From NCBI RefSeq assembly GCF_013032445.1, contig NZ_WQCA01000004.1, positions 62,001-126,000 of the forward strand: DNA of 64,000 nucleotides, given 5' to 3'. This document shows, piece by piece, positions 1 through 8,831 of this stretch. How positions within the stretch are numbered: the first letter of the stretch is position 1; each line of letters begins with the position of its first letter. Position numbers and translations under genes: made by a program. The notes under the pieces were generated by a model. It ran no database searches and was not told the DNA's origin. It worked only from the letters and a program-made list of their open reading frames with translations. Source of the stretch: Ruegeria arenilitoris (lineage in GTDB: Bacteria; Pseudomonadota; Alphaproteobacteria; Rhodobacterales; Rhodobacteraceae).

Positions 1-2
1 GT

Positions 3-161
3 CTATGGCTGATCGTGCTGGGCATCCAACTGCGCGTGTTCGGCCTGACCGATCTGCTGATGTCGCGCGTGGTTCGGCTGGCGCTGTTCTGGCATTTCCT
101 CGACCTGATCTGGATCGGCATCATCACCATCGTTTATTTCGGAGGGCTGACCTATGGATAA
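3..161 (+). CDS. cyoC: Cytochrome o ubiquinol oxidase subunit III, C-terminal end (partial)
   Basis: An open frame runs in from the window edge and ends at a TAA overlapping the start of the next gene. The visible 52 residues are hydrophobic and end with a helix rich in F, W, L, I and H (around residues 30-50, containing FWHFLDLIWIGIITIVYF), the expected last transmembrane helix of heme-copper oxidase subunit III. The reading frame overlaps cyoD by 8 bases, the tight coupling usual in cyoABCD operons. The identity rests mainly on the cyoD neighbour. The N-terminal part lies outside the window. Confidence 0.85.
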   Translation, partial: LWLIVLGIQLRVFGLTDLLMSRVVRLALFWHFLDLIWIGIITIVYFGGLTYG

Positions 162-480
162 GCGCAGCGAGATGCACCGGCGCGAACGTCGGCGGTATGT
201 CATAGGCTATGGCGGCTCGCTTTTACTGACGGCGGCAGTGTTCCTCATCGCCTACAAATACGGCATTAAAACCACGGGGGTTTACCTCTCAATTGCATTG
301 CTGGGGCTGGCGCAACTGATCGTGCAACTGGTCTATTTCCTGCATATTGATCGTCGCCGCAGCAGCCGCGAAGACCTTGATCTGGTTCTGTTTTCGACGC
401 TGGTCCTGCTGATCATCATCCTTGGGACCGTCTGGATCATGGGCAATCTGGCGGTACGGATGCACACCTATCCGATGTAA
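154..480 (+). CDS. cyoD: Cytochrome o ubiquinol oxidase subunit IV
   Basis: A 108-residue inner-membrane protein with three predicted helices (about 18-38, 45-66 and 78-100) and the QLVYFLHID segment typical of the CyoD/COX4-pro family. It is the small accessory subunit of the proton-pumping bo3 ubiquinol oxidase and is thought to assist assembly of the copper-heme centre; it carries no redox site. The start codon lies inside the end of cyoC, so the two are translationally coupled. The length matches the family (about 110 residues). The next gene begins 22 bases downstream, so the efflux pair may share the transcript. Confidence 0.93.
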   Translation: MDKRSEMHRRERRRYVIGYGGSLLLTAAVFLIAYKYGIKTTGVYLSIALLGLAQLIVQLVYFLHIDRRRSSREDLDLVLFSTLVLLIIILGTVWIMGNLAVRMHTYPM

Positions 481-502
481 TGACCTGCAAGAGGCCTAAC
501 GT

Positions 503-1486
503 ATGAAATCCTTCAAAATCGTCGCCGTCGCAGCCATGCTGATCGCGATCGCCGCCGGGCTGTTTCTGTATTGGCGGCACGAGGAACGGTACCCCTCGAC
601 CAAAGATGCTTATGTCGGCGCGAACATCATAAACGTAGCGGCGCAGGTGGCCGGACAGGTCGCCGAGGTACCCATCACGGACAACCAGCCAATCAAGGCG
701 GGTGACCTGCTGTTCACTATTGATGCGACGCAATTCAAGGCCTCGGTTGATCAGGCGCAGGCCGATCTGGACAGTTCGCTTCAACAGGCGCAATCCTATT
801 CCAATCAGATTACTGCGGCTGAGGCTGCGGTTCAGTCTTCTCAATCGGCCTACAACACGGCCAAAAATAATTTTGAACGGGCCAAGGCGCTGTTTTCGGA
901 TGGCGATCTGGCACAGGTTTCACTGGATCAGGCGTCAACAGCCTTTGCTGAGGCATCGGCCCGTCTGACCACCAGCCAATCCGAACTGCTGGCATTGCAA
1001 AGCGGGCTGGCTGCGAAGCAGGACGAAGTCTTGGCTTCCCGTGCCCAGCTTGAAATTGCGCAGGCCAATCTGAATTGGACCAAGGTTTACGCCACCGCAG
1101 ACGGCTGGATTGCAAACCTGACATTGCGGCCGGGATCGGCGGTTTCGGCTAACGCGCCGCAGTTTTCCATCGTCGAATCCTCTGACTGGTGGGTGGACGC
1201 AAACTTCAAGGAAACCGCTCTGCCGCGCATTCGTCCGGGCCAGCCGGTGACTGTAAAGGTTGATATGCTGCCGGGGATAACCCTGACGGGCAAGGTGGCC
1301 TCGATCGGGCGCGGGTCGGGGGACACATTCTCGCTTTTGCCTTCGGAAAACGCTAGCGGCAACTGGGTCAAGGTGACCCGACGGTTCCCGGTGCGCGTGG
1401 AACTTGACCCGACCGACGTACCGCTACGCGTAGGCGGCAGCAGTAAAGTGACCGTGGACACAACAGAGGCTCAGTCCGGGAAATGA
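503..1486 (+). CDS. HlyD/EmrA-family membrane fusion protein of a drug efflux pump
   Basis: A 327-residue periplasmic adaptor. It has an N-terminal membrane anchor (about residues 6-24), a first half of the lipoyl/biotinyl-like domain (about 45-80, with VAGQVAEV), an alanine/glutamine-rich helical hairpin (about 82-190), then the second lipoyl half and beta-barrel (AYATADGWIANL-type region from about 195; DWWVDANFKET is typical of EmrA relatives). The stop overlaps the start of the DHA2 permease by four bases, the classic emrA-emrB order. It probably links that permease to an outer-membrane channel encoded elsewhere; substrates cannot be told from sequence. Confidence 0.88.
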   Translation: MKSFKIVAVAAMLIAIAAGLFLYWRHEERYPSTKDAYVGANIINVAAQVAGQVAEVPITDNQPIKAGDLLFTIDATQFKASVDQAQADLDSSLQQAQSYSNQITAAEAAVQSSQSAYNTAKNNFERAKALFSDGDLAQVSLDQASTAFAEASARLTTSQSELLALQSGLAAKQDEVLASRAQLEIAQANLNWTKVYATADGWIANLTLRPGSAVSANAPQFSIVESSDWWVDANFKETALPRIRPGQPVTVKVDMLPGITLTGKVASIGRGSGDTFSLLPSENASGNWVKVTRRFPVRVELDPTDVPLRVGGSSKVTVDTTEAQSGK

Positions 1487-3006
1487 CTGGTCCGGCGGCT
1501 AGCCGCGTCAATCCGGTGATTGTTGTCGCCGTTGTGCTCAGCGCCATTCTCGAGGTGCTGGACAGCACCATCGTCAACGTCGCGCTGCCCCATATCCAGG
1601 CCGCATTCGGAGCTACGACCGATCAGGCAACGTGGATCCTGACCAGCTATATCGTGTCGGCGGTTGTGGTCATGCCCCTGACCGGTTTTGTTGCGCGCCG
1701 GGTCGGGCGGCGCAGGCTAATCCTGACGGCCATCACCGGCTTTACCACAATGTCTATCATGTGCGGCCTGTCCTGGAGCCTTGAGACCATTGTCATCTTT
1801 CGCCTCGCGCAGGGCATGTTCGGCGCGTTCCTGATCCCGCTGTCTCAGTCCATTTTGTTCGACGCCTTCCCTCGGGAAAAACGCGGGCAGGCAATGGCCG
1901 TATTTGGGTTGGGCGTCGTGGTTGCCCCCGTGCTGGGGCCGACCGTCGGGGCGCTTCTGACCGAGTATTTCTCATGGCGGATGGTGTTTTTTGTCAACCT
2001 TCCGGTGGCGGCGATGGCGTTGCTGCTGCTGGCGGGCGAATTGCCCGAAGACGAAACCGAAGAGGTGCGGATCGATTGGGCGGGCCTGGCTCTGCTGGCT
2101 ATCGGCATCGGCTGTCTGCAGTTCATCCTTGATCAGGGCGAGACCAAGGACTGGTTGTCTTCTCGGGTCATTCAGGTGGCGCTGATTGCGTCGGTTCTGG
2201 GGGCGCTGGGGTTCATCGTCCACGCGCTGACAACCAAGCGACCGGTTGTGGACCTTCGGTTTTTCGCGGATCGCAACTTTGCCCTGTGCAATCTGGTTAT
2301 CGCGGGTTTTGCCATCTCACTGTTTGGCGGCATCGCGATCCTGCCAACCTTTGTGCAGAACCTACTGGATTACCCAGTTATCGCCTCAGGTCACCTATTC
2401 ATCCCGCGCGGGATTACGGCGGGGCTGTCGATGGTCATAACGGGCGCGGTGTTGGTGTCGCGCTTCGATCCACGGCTTCTGGCCGGGGTAGGGATGCTGT
2501 TGACGGCCGTAAGCAACTTCATGATGGGCGCGCTGAACATGAACGCGGGGTTCTGGGAACTGGCTTGGCCCGGCGCGGTCAGCGGGTTGGGCATGGGACT
2601 GGTCTTTGTGCCAATGTCGATCCTTGCGTTTGAAAGCATCTCCAAGTCTCGGCAGGACGAGGCATCGGGTCTGTTCAACGTGACCCGGCAATTGGGCTCA
2701 TCGGTCGGAATATCGCTGGTTGGAACATGGGTTGTGCGCGGCTTGCAGACGAATACGGCGGTGCTGAGCCAGAACGTGACGCCTTATAACCCGGCGGCGC
2801 AGGCCTATTTGCAGCCGCTGGGTCTGACACCCGAAAGCGACGAAGGGGCGGCCATACTGGGGCAGGTGATCAGCCAACAGGCTGAGCTGATTTCCTATCT
2901 GACGGTATTCAACAACCTCGGCCTGCTAGCCTTGGCAACGATACCTTTGCTGTTCTTCTGCAAAGCGCCCAAACCCGGAACTCAGGCAGCTGTTGCCGCG
3001 CATTAG
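1483..3006 (+). CDS. DHA2-family MFS multidrug efflux permease (EmrB/QacA type)
   Basis: A 507-residue proton-driven exporter of the 14-helix DHA2 family. The diagnostic helix-1 motif LDSTIVNVALPHIQ is at about residues 26-39, the motif A-like loop (RRVGRRRL) at about 70, and antiporter motif C (GVVVAPVLGPTVG) at about 144-156. Length fits EmrB. ATG is reached by a four-base overlap with the upstream adaptor. It ends in a tail-to-tail overlap with crcB on the other strand (3003-3006), leaving no room for a terminator between the two operons. Confidence 0.92.
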   Translation: MTGPAASRVNPVIVVAVVLSAILEVLDSTIVNVALPHIQAAFGATTDQATWILTSYIVSAVVVMPLTGFVARRVGRRRLILTAITGFTTMSIMCGLSWSLETIVIFRLAQGMFGAFLIPLSQSILFDAFPREKRGQAMAVFGLGVVVAPVLGPTVGALLTEYFSWRMVFFVNLPVAAMALLLLAGELPEDETEEVRIDWAGLALLAIGIGCLQFILDQGETKDWLSSRVIQVALIASVLGALGFIVHALTTKRPVVDLRFFADRNFALCNLVIAGFAISLFGGIAILPTFVQNLLDYPVIASGHLFIPRGITAGLSMVITGAVLVSRFDPRLLAGVGMLLTAVSNFMMGALNMNAGFWELAWPGAVSGLGMGLVFVPMSILAFESISKSRQDEASGLFNVTRQLGSSVGISLVGTWVVRGLQTNTAVLSQNVTPYNPAAQAYLQPLGLTPESDEGAAILGQVISQQAELISYLTVFNNLGLLALATIPLLFFCKAPKPGTQAAVAAH

Positions 3007-3365
3007 CGCGTCAGCAATAATCCTACCCAAAGAGCAAACCAGCACAACGCGAGGCTCAGCAGGATGTTCCCCGCGGCTAGCAGAATTGTCCGTTCCCGCC
3101 GCAGTTCCAGAGACTGATAGGCAAAGCTGGAAAAGGTGGTGAACCCGCCGCAAAAGCCGAAGACCAGCCGTCGTTCCTCCTCGCCCAGATCAACCGGCCC
3201 GCCGAGGTATCCGATCCACAGACCCAATAGCAGGCTGCCCAAGACGTTCACGATCAGGGTTGCAAAGGGCAGGTCATGGTTGATCTGCAAAGCGATCCAG
3301 TGCCGCAGCACAGCACCCAATCCGCCCCCCAGCCCGAACATGGCGTGAAGATAAAGCGCGCTCAT
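3003..3365 (-). CDS. crcB: Fluoride channel/exporter CrcB (second of a pair)
   Basis: A 120-residue protein with four hydrophobic helices. It carries the family signatures GGGLGAVLRHW near the N-terminus and GFCGGFTTFSSF at about residues 70-81, which holds the TTFSS residues lining the fluoride pore. CrcB/Fluc exports fluoride as a dual-topology dimer. Its start overlaps the stop of the upstream crcB by four bases. Two linked single-domain copies usually mean the channel is an obligate heterodimer of antiparallel subunits. I see no convincing fluoride riboswitch upstream of the pair. Confidence 0.93.
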   Translation of the reverse strand: MSALYLHAMFGLGGGLGAVLRHWIALQINHDLPFATLIVNVLGSLLLGLWIGYLGGPVDLGEEERRLVFGFCGGFTTFSSFAYQSLELRRERTILLAAGNILLSLALCWFALWVGLLLTR

Positions 3366-3769
3366 CCGGTTGGCCTCTCACCATGAAGTCGCCGACCGAT
3401 AGTCTCACCCAGAACGGCGGCGGCAAGGCCGATGGCGATTTCCAGCGAGGCGGCTGAAACTGCGCTCCAAAGGTGCATTTCAGCCATCCGTTCCAACTCG
3501 GCCACAAAGGAGGAAAACGTGGACAACCCGCCGCAGAACCCGACTGCGCCCAGATGCAGCACATGCGCGTGGACGCGGTTGCGAACTGCGTACAGCCAGC
3601 CAAGTACGAAACAGGCCATGACATTGACGCCAAAGGTAGCTGTCAGCACCGGAGCTCCGGGGATCTGGGCTGAGAACGCCTCGCGCAGCAGCGATCCCGC
3701 GGCGCCCCCAACAAAAACGGCGAGGAACATGATGGCCGTGGTCCGGACGGCGGGTCGGGTTTGTGTCAC
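3362..3769 (-). CDS. crcB: Fluoride channel/exporter CrcB (first of a pair)
   Basis: A 135-residue CrcB homologue with GGAAGSLLREAF near the N-terminus and GFCGGLSTFSSF at about residues 78-89. The sequence is clearly diverged from its partner, as expected when the two subunits take opposite membrane orientations. The longest frame starts with GTG at 3769. An ATG at 3730 would remove 13 polar residues and place the first helix right at the start, as in most CrcB proteins, so the true start may be there. It is co-transcribed with the downstream copy through a four-base overlap. Confidence 0.92.
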   Translation of the reverse strand: MTQTRPAVRTTAIMFLAVFVGGAAGSLLREAFSAQIPGAPVLTATFGVNVMACFVLGWLYAVRNRVHAHVLHLGAVGFCGGLSTFSSFVAELERMAEMHLWSAVSAASLEIAIGLAAAVLGETIGRRLHGERPTG

Positions 3770-3967
3770 GGCCGGTTGTCCTGCCCAAGTTTACCTTTAT
3801 TTCGGCATACATACTGCCGCAACTTGGATCAACTGTCGCCAAACCCTCTGTCCGCCTCACAAATTCGCCCGATCGTGTGAGGCCGGGCACAAACGCTTGC
3901 AATCAAAAGCCGATTTGATCCACGGTTGCTACACGATTGGTTTGGCAACACTTTGGGAGAGCACGAA

Positions 3968-5548
3968 ATGATTGTACGCAGACTCTATTACATCCTGAGC
4001 TATGTGTGCCTTCCGCTGACCTTGCTATGGGGGTTTTTCTGGCCACCGGCCCATTGGTTGCTGGTGATCCTGATCCCCTATGCCCTGGTTGGCCTGTATG
4101 ACATGTTGACCACCAAGCATAATGTTTTGAACAATTACCCGGTTCTGGGCCATTTCCGATACATGCTGGAATTCGTCAGCCCGGAAATCCGCCAGTACTT
4201 CGTGGAAACCAACGAAAGCGGTCGCCCTTATAATCGGATCATTCGCAGCCTGGTTTATTCCCGTGCCAAAGGGCAGGTGGATACGCAGGCCTTCGGCACC
4301 CAATACGATATCCAAACCGTCGGCTATCATCGGGCCAACCACTCGCTTGCGCCCAAGGAGGTTCCGGAAAGCGAAGAGCGGGTCATGCTGGGCGGTCCGC
4401 AGTGCACCAAACCCTACAGCGCCTCGCGTCTGAACGTATCCGCCATGAGTTTTGGAGCGCTCAGCGCCAATGCGATCCGTGCTTTGAACGGTGGGGCCAA
4501 GGATGGCGGGTTTGCGCACAACACGGGCGAGGGCGGCCTGTCCCCGCACCATTTGTCCGAGGGTGGGGACATCATTTGGCAGATTGGCACCGGGTATTTT
4601 GGGTGTCGAACGCCGGAAGGTGGCTTCGATAAGGATTTGTTCGCCGAAAAGGCCAAGAAAGAAGTGGTCAAAGCGATTGAGATCAAGCTGTCGCAAGGCG
4701 CAAAACCCTCTCATGGTGGGGTCTTGCCCGCAGCCAAGGTCGACAGGGAAATTGCCGAAATCCGAGGCGTGCCCGAGCATCAGGATGTCATCTCTCCACC
4801 CATTCACTCGGCCTTTGAGGGGCCAACCGGCCTGTTGCATTTCGTACAACACCTACGAGAGATGTCGGACGGCAAACCCATCGGGTTCAAGCTGTGCATC
4901 GGCAGGCCGTCGGAGTTCATGGCAATTTGCAAGGCGATGCTGGAAACCGGTATCCTGCCCGATTTCATAACTATTGACGGGGCGGAGGGCGGCACGGGCG
5001 CGGCTCCGGTGGAATTCACCAACCGTCTGGGCATGCCGCTGAACGAGGCGCTGATTTTCGTTAACAACTGCCTGCGCGGCGTGGGGCTGCGCGAAAAGAT
5101 TCGGATCATCTGCTCGGGCAAGGTGGCCACCGGTTACGACATGGTCGAGAAATTCGCGCTCGGCGCAGATATGTGCAACGCGGCGCGGGCCATGATGTTT
5201 GCGGTGGGTTGCATTCAGGCCCTGCACTGCAACACCAACCGCTGCCCGTCTGGTGTGGCGACGCAGGATCCGATCCGGGGACGGGCCGTGCATGTGCCGC
5301 AAAAACGCAAACGGGTGCATCGTTTTCACGACGCTACACTCGAAAGCTTTCGTGAACTTCTGGGTGCGATGGGCAAAGAAAAGGTCTCGGACCTGCGCCC
5401 AGGAGATATCCGTCGTCGTACGGCGGATGAACGGGAATGGTCCTACGCCGACCTTTATACGTTCATCGACGACGGCGTTTTACTGACGGACTCGATCCCG
5501 GATGGTTTCGCGGCGGACTGGAAAATGGCCTCGGCGAAGCATTTCTAA
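3968..5548 (+). CDS. FMN-binding glutamate synthase family protein
   Basis: A 526-residue protein related to the FMN and iron-sulfur domain of the glutamate synthase large subunit, without the amidotransferase domain. Two hydrophobic helices (about residues 6-28 and 30-50) suggest membrane attachment. The central TIM-barrel-type region includes SAMSFGALS (about 158), EGGTGAAP (about 338) and the cluster C-x5-C-x4-C in CIQALHCNTNRC (about 418) that binds a 3Fe-4S centre in GltB. ATG at 3968 is preceded by GGGAGA; a longer frame from 3926 adds 14 unlikely residues. The electron donor and real substrate are unknown, and it is not assured that it makes glutamate. Confidence 0.88.
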   Translation: MIVRRLYYILSYVCLPLTLLWGFFWPPAHWLLVILIPYALVGLYDMLTTKHNVLNNYPVLGHFRYMLEFVSPEIRQYFVETNESGRPYNRIIRSLVYSRAKGQVDTQAFGTQYDIQTVGYHRANHSLAPKEVPESEERVMLGGPQCTKPYSASRLNVSAMSFGALSANAIRALNGGAKDGGFAHNTGEGGLSPHHLSEGGDIIWQIGTGYFGCRTPEGGFDKDLFAEKAKKEVVKAIEIKLSQGAKPSHGGVLPAAKVDREIAEIRGVPEHQDVISPPIHSAFEGPTGLLHFVQHLREMSDGKPIGFKLCIGRPSEFMAICKAMLETGILPDFITIDGAEGGTGAAPVEFTNRLGMPLNEALIFVNNCLRGVGLREKIRIICSGKVATGYDMVEKFALGADMCNAARAMMFAVGCIQALHCNTNRCPSGVATQDPIRGRAVHVPQKRKRVHRFHDATLESFRELLGAMGKEKVSDLRPGDIRRRTADEREWSYADLYTFIDDGVLLTDSIPDGFAADWKMASAKHF

Positions 5549-5600
5549 TTTTTTTAGCCTTGCCGCCAAGGATTGACCTTTCCAATCCGTCTTACCCATC

Positions 5601-6149
5601 GTGATGCGTATGACAACATCGGATGAGGATCTGGCTAAAGCTACCGCAAAAGGGGACGCTGATGCGTTTTCTACCCTGTTGTTGCGACATTACGACCGGG
5701 TTTACCGTCTGTCCTTTCGCCTCACCGGGCGGGTCGATCAGGCCGAGGATCTGACGCAGGACATCTGCGCGGCCTTGCCGGCCAAGATTGCCGGGTTTCG
5801 GGCGCAGGCCAAATTCACCACCTGGCTGTACCGGGTTGTCGTCAACGCGGCCGAAGACGCACGCCGCCGTCAGGCCAGCCACAGCCGCGCTGCTGCCGGG
5901 TGGGGCGATGTCGAACAGATGCGACGGGCCGAGGCCGCGGAAACCGCCAAATCCGTCGATTGGCTGCAGCGGGCCATGCGGTCGCTGCCGCAGGATCTGC
6001 AGGACACGCTGGCCCTGACGCTGGAAGATGAGATGACCCATGCCGAAGCCGCCGAAGTGCTGGGCGTGTCCGAGGGCACGGTGTCCTGGCGCTTGTCGGA
6101 TATCCGCAAGCGCCTGCGCGCCCTGCGGCAAGAGGAGCTGGCTCCATGA
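5601..6149 (+). CDS. ECF-type RNA polymerase sigma factor
   Basis: A protein of about 180 residues with the two-domain ECF layout: sigma region 2 at about residues 15-85 (RHYDRVYRLSFRLTGRVDQAEDLTQDI) and region 4 at about 115-170 with a helix-turn-helix (HAEAAEVLGVSEGTVSWRLSDIRKRL). The frame can start at GTG 5601, ATG 5604 or ATG 5610; no clear Shine-Dalgarno decides. Its stop overlaps the start of the VWA-domain membrane protein by four bases. That protein occupies the position usually held by an anti-sigma factor and so may control it. Confidence 0.9.
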   Translation: MMRMTTSDEDLAKATAKGDADAFSTLLLRHYDRVYRLSFRLTGRVDQAEDLTQDICAALPAKIAGFRAQAKFTTWLYRVVVNAAEDARRRQASHSRAAAGWGDVEQMRRAEAAETAKSVDWLQRAMRSLPQDLQDTLALTLEDEMTHAEAAEVLGVSEGTVSWRLSDIRKRLRALRQEELAP

Positions 6150-8134
6150 CAGACGATCTTGAAGACCTGAAAACACTGATGGATGCCGCGACACCTGCGC
6201 CGGACGCGCAGCGGCGAGCGGAAAATCTGGATCAGGCGCGAAAACTTTTCGCCCGCTGCCAAGGAACGCGTGATGCCATGCGTCCGACTGTCAAGCGAGG
6301 CCTGATGGCCCGCGTGACAGAAGGAGCGAAATCCATGTTGAATGCCCTCTCGCATCGCGGTGCTTTGACCGCGACAACCGCAATCGCTGCTGTGGCTCTG
6401 GTCGTGATCCTGCCGCAGACGCGCGACTACGTCGTGAGCCCGACATCCTGGACCGAAACCCGCCGGGCCGAGGCTCCGGTTGAAACGGTGGAAACAGATC
6501 AGGAGGCTGCGGTTGAAGACAGACTGTTGCAGGATGCCTTGTCGGAGCCATTTGTTGAAGCGCCCGTGGTGATCGAGGAACCCGTCGCGCCGGCACCGCG
6601 TGTCCGTTCGCTGAGCAAACGTCAGATGAATGGCTTGGGTGCGACCGCAGATTCCAGCTTGGCAAGTGGAGGATTGTACAATGGTGCGACCTCGATAGCG
6701 CCTTCGCTGGGTCAGGATGATCTTCGTATTGCCCCCGAACAGAACACTGAAGCCTTTGCCAATGCCGACACCAACCCGCTGAAAATCACGAGCGAAGACC
6801 CGGTGTCGACCTTCTCGATTGATGTGGATACGGCGTCTTACTCGATCATCCGATCCTCTCTGATGCGCGGTCAGCTTCCGCCGAAAGACGCCGTTCGGGT
6901 GGAAGAAATGGTAAACTACTTCCCTTACAGCTTCCCTGCGCCAGAAGGGGCTGAGCCCTTCCGTTCGACCATTACCGTTACGCCGACACCGTGGAACGAA
7001 GGCACACAACTGGTCCATATCGGCATTCAGGGTGCCTTGCCGCAGATCGAGGACCGCCCGCCGCTGAACCTCGTTTTTCTGATCGACACGTCTGGTTCGA
7101 TGCAGAATGCGGACAAACTGCCTTTGCTGAAACAGTCCTTCCGCCTATTGCTGTCAGAACTTCGCCCCGAGGATCAGGTTTCGGTCGTCACATATGCGGG
7201 CAGTGCTGGTCAGGTTCTGGAGCCGACGTCGGCTTCGGAGAAAAACAAGATCCTGACCGCGCTTGAGAGGTTGGAGGCCGGTGGCTCGACTGCCGGTCAG
7301 GCCGGGCTGCAACAGGCCTATCAGGTGGCCGAAAGCATGACCGAGGACGGAGAGGTGACCCGTGTTATTCTGGCCACTGATGGCGATTTCAATGTCGGCC
7401 TGTCGGACCCCGAGGCGCTGAAAGACTTCATCGCTCGCAAACGCGAAAGCAGCACCTTCCTGAGCGTTCTGGGCTTTGGCCGCGGCAATCTTGATGATGC
7501 GACCATGCAGGCGCTGGCGCAAAATGGAAATGGACAGGCGGCCTATATCGATACACTGGGCGAGGCGCGCAAAGTGCTGGTTGATCAACTGACCGGTGTA
7601 CTTTTTCCGATTGCCAATGACGTGAAAGTTCAGGTTGAATTCAACCCGGCGCAAATCGCCGAATACCGCCTGATCGGATACGAAACCCGCGCCTTGCGGC
7701 GTGAGGATTTCTCCAACGACAAGATAGACGCGGGCGACATAGGCGCGGGTCACACTGTAACAGCGATTTATGAGGTCACACCCGTTGGCTCGGATGCAAT
7801 CCGAAACGGCCCGCTGCGCTATGCGGAACAGCCTGTATCCGATGGTTCAGAAGAGATCGGGTTCTTTAAAATGCGCTACAAACAACCTGGCGGAACCGAA
7901 AGCAAACTGATTCAGGAACCGATCCTTCTCGAACAAGGACAGGCGTCCGAAGATGTGGAGTTCTCAATTGCTATCGCAGGGTTTGGACAGTTGTTGCGTG
8001 GTGGAGAGTACTTGGGCAGTTGGTCTTATGAAGATGCGATTTCGCTGGCCAATGGGGCAAAGGGGCAGGACCCGTTCGGGTATCGATCTGAAGCCGTCAC
8101 ATTGATGCGTCTGGCCGAAACACTCGCTCAGTAA
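6146..8134 (+). CDS. Membrane-anchored von Willebrand factor A protein (YfbK-like)
   Basis: A 662-residue protein. The first 70 residues are charged and predicted cytoplasmic, followed by one membrane helix (about 72-92), a long acidic/proline-rich linker, a YfbK-type N-terminal domain (about 200-300, with STFSIDVDTASYS), a vWA domain (about 305-480) whose metal site is intact (DTSGSM at about 313, TDGDFN at about 411), and a C-terminal YfbK-type domain to the end. Translation is coupled to the upstream ECF sigma factor. From position it may sense envelope state and restrain the sigma factor; this is inference. A hairpin lies just after the stop. Confidence 0.85.
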   Translation: MTDDLEDLKTLMDAATPAPDAQRRAENLDQARKLFARCQGTRDAMRPTVKRGLMARVTEGAKSMLNALSHRGALTATTAIAAVALVVILPQTRDYVVSPTSWTETRRAEAPVETVETDQEAAVEDRLLQDALSEPFVEAPVVIEEPVAPAPRVRSLSKRQMNGLGATADSSLASGGLYNGATSIAPSLGQDDLRIAPEQNTEAFANADTNPLKITSEDPVSTFSIDVDTASYSIIRSSLMRGQLPPKDAVRVEEMVNYFPYSFPAPEGAEPFRSTITVTPTPWNEGTQLVHIGIQGALPQIEDRPPLNLVFLIDTSGSMQNADKLPLLKQSFRLLLSELRPEDQVSVVTYAGSAGQVLEPTSASEKNKILTALERLEAGGSTAGQAGLQQAYQVAESMTEDGEVTRVILATDGDFNVGLSDPEALKDFIARKRESSTFLSVLGFGRGNLDDATMQALAQNGNGQAAYIDTLGEARKVLVDQLTGVLFPIANDVKVQVEFNPAQIAEYRLIGYETRALRREDFSNDKIDAGDIGAGHTVTAIYEVTPVGSDAIRNGPLRYAEQPVSDGSEEIGFFKMRYKQPGGTESKLIQEPILLEQGQASEDVEFSIAIAGFGQLLRGGEYLGSWSYEDAISLANGAKGQDPFGYRSEAVTLMRLAETLAQ

Positions 8135-8143
8135 TACCAGTTC

Positions 8144-8177
8144 AAGGGCGTTGCTATTCTGCACCGCCCTTTCGTTT
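8144..8177. terminator. Possible bidirectional terminator hairpin
   Basis: AAGGGCG (8144-8150) pairs with CGCCCTT (8165-8171) across a 14-base loop and is followed by TCGTTT. It sits between the stop codons of two convergent genes (8134 on plus, 8181 on minus). The loop is long and the U tract interrupted, so efficiency is uncertain. Confidence 0.4.
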
Positions 8178-8180
8178 GCG

Positions 8181-8831
8181 CTAGTACTGACGAGGGTTGT
8201 TGACGGCATGGGAGTTGATTCTACGGACACTCCATTCCACGGCATCCCGCATCGTCTTACCCAGAGCTTCATCAAAAGCCCTGACGAGGTCCGGGGTCTT
8301 GTCGCTGGCGGCGATCACATACTCCCGAAACGAGTCTGATGCGATGATTTTGTCTTCGTACTCGTCGATGATCTTGATGTTGATGCGGACTTCCACACGA
8401 ATGGTCTTGGTGCCGTTGACGTCGCTGACAACAAGCCCCTGAAACTCTCGTAGATCCGGGACGATGACGTAATCTGCGCGCAATCCAACCGTTGAGCGCC
8501 CGACGGCTGCGACCTTGCCACTGTTTTCATAGCTTTCAACCAACAGCGACTGAACGATCAGAGGGGCCCGATCCACCCAACGTGCGCGCGGCAGATACTG
8601 AACTTGGAACGGCGTAGGCTGAATTGCGATTTGATCGGTGTTAACCGCTGCCGTCGCTGTCGGTTCCTGAACCACTACCTGCCTTTGGACACGCGGCAGC
8701 GACGTCGAAAACGTGCTTTTGGGTGTCAGCAGGTACAGGTCGTTCGGCTTAGAGGCTTGTCGCAGCGTTCCCAAACCCGTACAGCCGCCCAGCGACACAA
8801 GAGCAAGTGCCACAATAAAAAGCCTAATCAT
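8181..8831 (-). CDS. ABC-type transport auxiliary lipoprotein (PqiC/YmbA-like)
   Basis: A 216-residue lipoprotein. It has a short signal sequence ending in the lipobox LGGC (Cys16) and a body resembling the ABC-type transport auxiliary lipoprotein family (YLLTPKSTF near the start, VVVQEPTATAAVNTDQIAI, RWVDRAPLIVQSLLVESYENS). Such proteins sit on the inner face of the outer membrane and accept lipid from MCE-type shuttles. It is the last gene of the four-gene operon, overlapping the MCE gene by four bases. Confidence 0.82.
   Translation of the reverse strand: MIRLFIVALALVSLGGCTGLGTLRQASKPNDLYLLTPKSTFSTSLPRVQRQVVVQEPTATAAVNTDQIAIQPTPFQVQYLPRARWVDRAPLIVQSLLVESYENSGKVAAVGRSTVGLRADYVIVPDLREFQGLVVSDVNGTKTIRVEVRINIKIIDEYEDKIIASDSFREYVIAASDKTPDLVRAFDEALGKTMRDAVEWSVRRINSHAVNNPRQY

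Noticed and set aside
3770..3967. Possible fluoride riboswitch upstream of the crcB pair
   Set aside because: The minus-strand leader has no segment matching the conserved core and pseudoknot of the fluoride motif that I could align, so no riboswitch is claimed.
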